Origin: XN24 sp035514535
Lineage (GTDB): Bacteria > Pseudomonadota > Gammaproteobacteria > Steroidobacterales > XN24
Direction of reading: 5' to 3'
DNA: 13,631 nt
Assembly: GCA_035514535.1 (NCBI GenBank)
Contig: DATKAZ010000060.1
Span: forward strand, 1 to 13,631
Part shown: positions 11,643 through 13,631 of the stretch, piece by piece
Layout: each line of letters opens with the position of its first letter
Position numbering within the stretch: position 1 is the first letter of the stretch
Notes under the pieces: model-generated
The model's database searches: none
The model's input: the letters and a program-made list of their open reading frames with translations, nothing else
What the model was told of the DNA's origin: nothing
Program-made: the position numbers and the translations under genes

Positions 11643-13631
11643 ATGGCTTCTCGCCTCCGCATCGCGGTGGACATCGGCGGCACCTTCACCGACGGCCTTG
11701 CGGTGCTGGCGCCCGGCGGGCGCATCTGGGTGGCGAAAACGCTCACCACGCCGCGCGACCCGGGCGAGGCGGTCACCACCGTCATGGCCGATCTTCTCAA
11801 ACAGATCGCAACGGCGCGGAACGGCGCGCACTCGCGCGTCACCGAGGTCGTGCATGGCACGACGCTGGTGACCAATACGCTGATCGAGCGCAAAGGCGCG
11901 AAGACCGGCCTCGTGGTAACGCGCGGCACGCGCGACGTTCTGACCATCGCGCGCGAGATCCGATACGAGCTCTACGACTTGAACCTCGAGATCCCGCAGC
12001 CGCTCGTCCCCGCTGACAAACGCGTCGAAGTCGAAGAACGGCTGGCCGTGGACGGCGAAGTTGTCACGCCGCTCACCGAGGACGAGCTCGCTCGGCTGCT
12101 GTGCGCAATCGGCAAGCTCGACGTCGAGTCGGCGGCCGTGTGCCTGCTGCACTCGTACGTCAACGATGCCCACGAGAAAGCGATCGCCGCAGCGATTCGC
12201 AAGCGCTTACCGCAGCTCGCGGTGTCGATCTCGTCCGGCATCGCGCGGGAGATCCGCGAGTACGAGCGCATGTCGACGACCGCGGCGAATGCCTACGTGC
12301 AACCGCTTGTGGCGGACTATCTCGACCGGCTCGACCACCGCGTGCACGCGCTCGCCCCGACCGCGCCATTACGGATCATGGTTTCGAGCGGCGGCTTCAC
12401 ATCGGGCAAGGCCGCGGCCGAAACGCCGATCCTGCTGCTGGAATCGGGCCCCGCCGGCGGCGTGCTCTCGGCTCTCAACACGGCGCGCAACAACGGCATA
12501 GCCCAGATCCTCGCTTTCGATATGGGCGGCACGACCGCGAAAGCGTGCGTCGCGGTCGGCGGCGAACCGCTCATCGCGCACAGCTTCGAGTGCGCGCGCG
12601 TCTCTCGCTTCGCGCGCGGCTCCGGCCTGCCGATTCTCATGCCCAGCATCGATCTCATCGAGATCGGCGCGGGCGGCGGCTCCATCGCGCACGTGAACGA
12701 TCTGGGCTTGCTCAACGTCGGCCCCGAGAGCGCCGGCGCCGATCCGGGTCCGGCGTGCTACGGTCAGGGCGGCACCCGGGCCACTGTCACCGACGCCGAT
12801 CTCGTCCTGGGCTACCTCAACGCCGAGAACTTCCTCGGCGGCGAGATGAAGCTGAGGAAAGACCTCGCACAGGCCGCGCTTGAAGGCCTCGCGGGAGAGC
12901 TCAAGCTCTCCGCGGCCGAGGTCGCCTGGGGCATCTGCAACATCGTGAATGAGAACATGGCGGCCGCGGCGCGCATCCATATCGCCGAGAAGGGCCACGA
13001 TCCGCGCGACTTCACCATGGTCGCGACCGGCGGCGCCGGCCCCGTCCATGCGGTCGAAGTCGCGAGAAAGCTCAAGATTCCGCGCGTGCTCGCGACGATC
13101 GCCGCCGGCGCCGGCTCCTGCCTCGGGCTGCTGGCGGCGCCCGCGCGCGTCGACCGCGCGTGGTCGAATCCCGCGCTGGTGAAGGACGTCGACTGGGACC
13201 GCGTGGCAAAGGTATACGCCGGGCTGCGCGCCGATGCAGAAAGCGAGCTCGAATCGGCGCGCACGCGCACAACCGGTAAAAGCGCGGCGCTCCAGTGGTG
13301 GCTTGGCGCCGAGATGCGCTACGCCGGGCAGGGCCATAACGTCTCGGTAAGCCTGCGGTGGCGCCAAGTCACGAAGGCCCTGGCAGGGACGCTCCTCGCG
13401 GAGTTCGAAAAGCGCTATCGGCGGCTTTACGGACACCTGGTCCCGAACGCCGCGCCACAGGTCGTCACCTGGCGGCTTACCGGGCGCTCGCTCGTGAGGA
13501 GCCACCGGTTCACGTGGGGAGACGCGCGGGCGTCCGCCAAGCCCGTGGCACGCGGCAAGCGCGACATCTGGCTGCCCCTCAAGGACCGCTACGGCGCCGT
13601 CGCGGTGTACGACCGCTATTCGCTCAAACCC
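11643..13631 (+). CDS. hyuA: Hydantoinase/5-oxoprolinase subunit A (HyuA family), 3' end outside window
   Basis: The frame is open for 663 codons from ATG 11643 to the window edge without a stop; full-length HyuA proteins are usually about 680-720 residues, so only the tail is missing. It is an actin/ASKHA-fold ATPase subunit with phosphate loops D-I-G-G-T-F-T-D (10-17) and D-M-G-G-T-T-A-K (293-300), plus H-G-T-T-L-V-T-N-T, L-E-S-G-P-A-G-G-V, E-I-G-A-G-G-G-S-I-A, A-D-P-G-P-A-C-Y-G and A-T-G-G-A-G-P-V-H-A, all typical of N-methylhydantoinase A/5-oxoprolinase A. With a HyuB partner, probably encoded just beyond the window, it catalyses ATP-dependent opening of hydantoin- or oxoproline-like rings; acetone carboxylase-type subunits are an alternative. 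No strong Shine-Dalgarno is visible, and an in-frame stop at 11592 limits the start. Its position beyond a recombination scar suggests a separate unit. Confidence 0.9.
   Translation, partial: MASRLRIAVDIGGTFTDGLAVLAPGGRIWVAKTLTTPRDPGEAVTTVMADLLKQIATARNGAHSRVTEVVHGTTLVTNTLIERKGAKTGLVVTRGTRDVLTIAREIRYELYDLNLEIPQPLVPADKRVEVEERLAVDGEVVTPLTEDELARLLCAIGKLDVESAAVCLLHSYVNDAHEKAIAAAIRKRLPQLAVSISSGIAREIREYERMSTTAANAYVQPLVADYLDRLDHRVHALAPTAPLRIMVSSGGFTSGKAAAETPILLLESGPAGGVLSALNTARNNGIAQILAFDMGGTTAKACVAVGGEPLIAHSFECARVSRFARGSGLPILMPSIDLIEIGAGGGSIAHVNDLGLLNVGPESAGADPGPACYGQGGTRATVTDADLVLGYLNAENFLGGEMKLRKDLAQAALEGLAGELKLSAAEVAWGICNIVNENMAAAARIHIAEKGHDPRDFTMVATGGAGPVHAVEVARKLKIPRVLATIAAGAGSCLGLLAAPARVDRAWSNPALVKDVDWDRVAKVYAGLRADAESELESARTRTTGKSAALQWWLGAEMRYAGQGHNVSVSLRWRQVTKALAGTLLAEFEKRYRRLYGHLVPNAAPQVVTWRLTGRSLVRSHRFTWGDARASAKPVARGKRDIWLPLKDRYGAVAVYDRYSLKP

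Noticed and set aside
12369..13505. 378-codon open frame on the minus strand
   Set aside because: It is antisense to the well-supported HyuA frame and has no family motifs; long antisense frames are expected in GC-rich genes.

Overview
The window is high-GC DNA with codon usage and gene content typical of an alphaproteobacterium (a TAXI-type TRAP transporter with a fused DUF3394 permease beside amino-acid/osmolyte-like catabolic enzymes). The taxonomic guess is inference only. No rRNA, tRNA or CRISPR array was seen.

Left block (1-9968): a catabolic locus. Two plus-strand genes (79-1239 and 1251-2405) encode M24-fold 'creatinase/prolidase-like' hydrolases. They converge, with overlapping stop codons, on a minus-strand operon. 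In transcription order that operon is: TAXI solute-binding protein (9556-8567), fused TRAP permease (8462-5841), enolase-superfamily enzyme (5836-4730), a third M24-fold hydrolase (4652-3480) and an Ldh2/malate dehydrogenase-family oxidoreductase (3472-2402). A perfect 38-bp palindrome lies between the binding-protein and permease genes. A shorter perfect hairpin follows the enolase-family gene. A 412-bp gap upstream of the binding protein probably carries the operon promoter, and a dyad there may be an operator. The likely logic is uptake of a small organic anion or zwitterion by the TRAP system, followed by hydrolysis, epimerisation or dehydration, and NAD(P)-linked redox steps in the cytoplasm. 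The substrate cannot be read from the sequence.

Most of the enzymes depart from their family's textbook active site. All three M24 proteins have lost most of the dinuclear-metal ligands. The enolase-family enzyme has K-M-R where K-x-K is usual, the Ldh2-type protein has GQG instead of SHG, and the SDR farther upstream has F-x3-S instead of Y-x3-K. This suggests specialised, metal-free or re-tooled enzymes rather than ordinary peptidases and dehydrogenases.

Middle (9969-11642): an intact atypical SDR gene, then a scar. The scar holds a truncated and frameshifted FAD (DAO-family) oxidoreductase, a fragment of an IS91-type transposase C-terminus, a possible aminotransferase C-terminal remnant on the plus strand, and an imperfect inverted repeat made of CGCAGAT-like units.

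Right block (11643-13631): a plus-strand hyuA-type gene (hydantoinase/5-oxoprolinase subunit A), open to the end of the window and lacking only its last residues. It probably belongs to a different transcription unit, joined to the left block across the scar.
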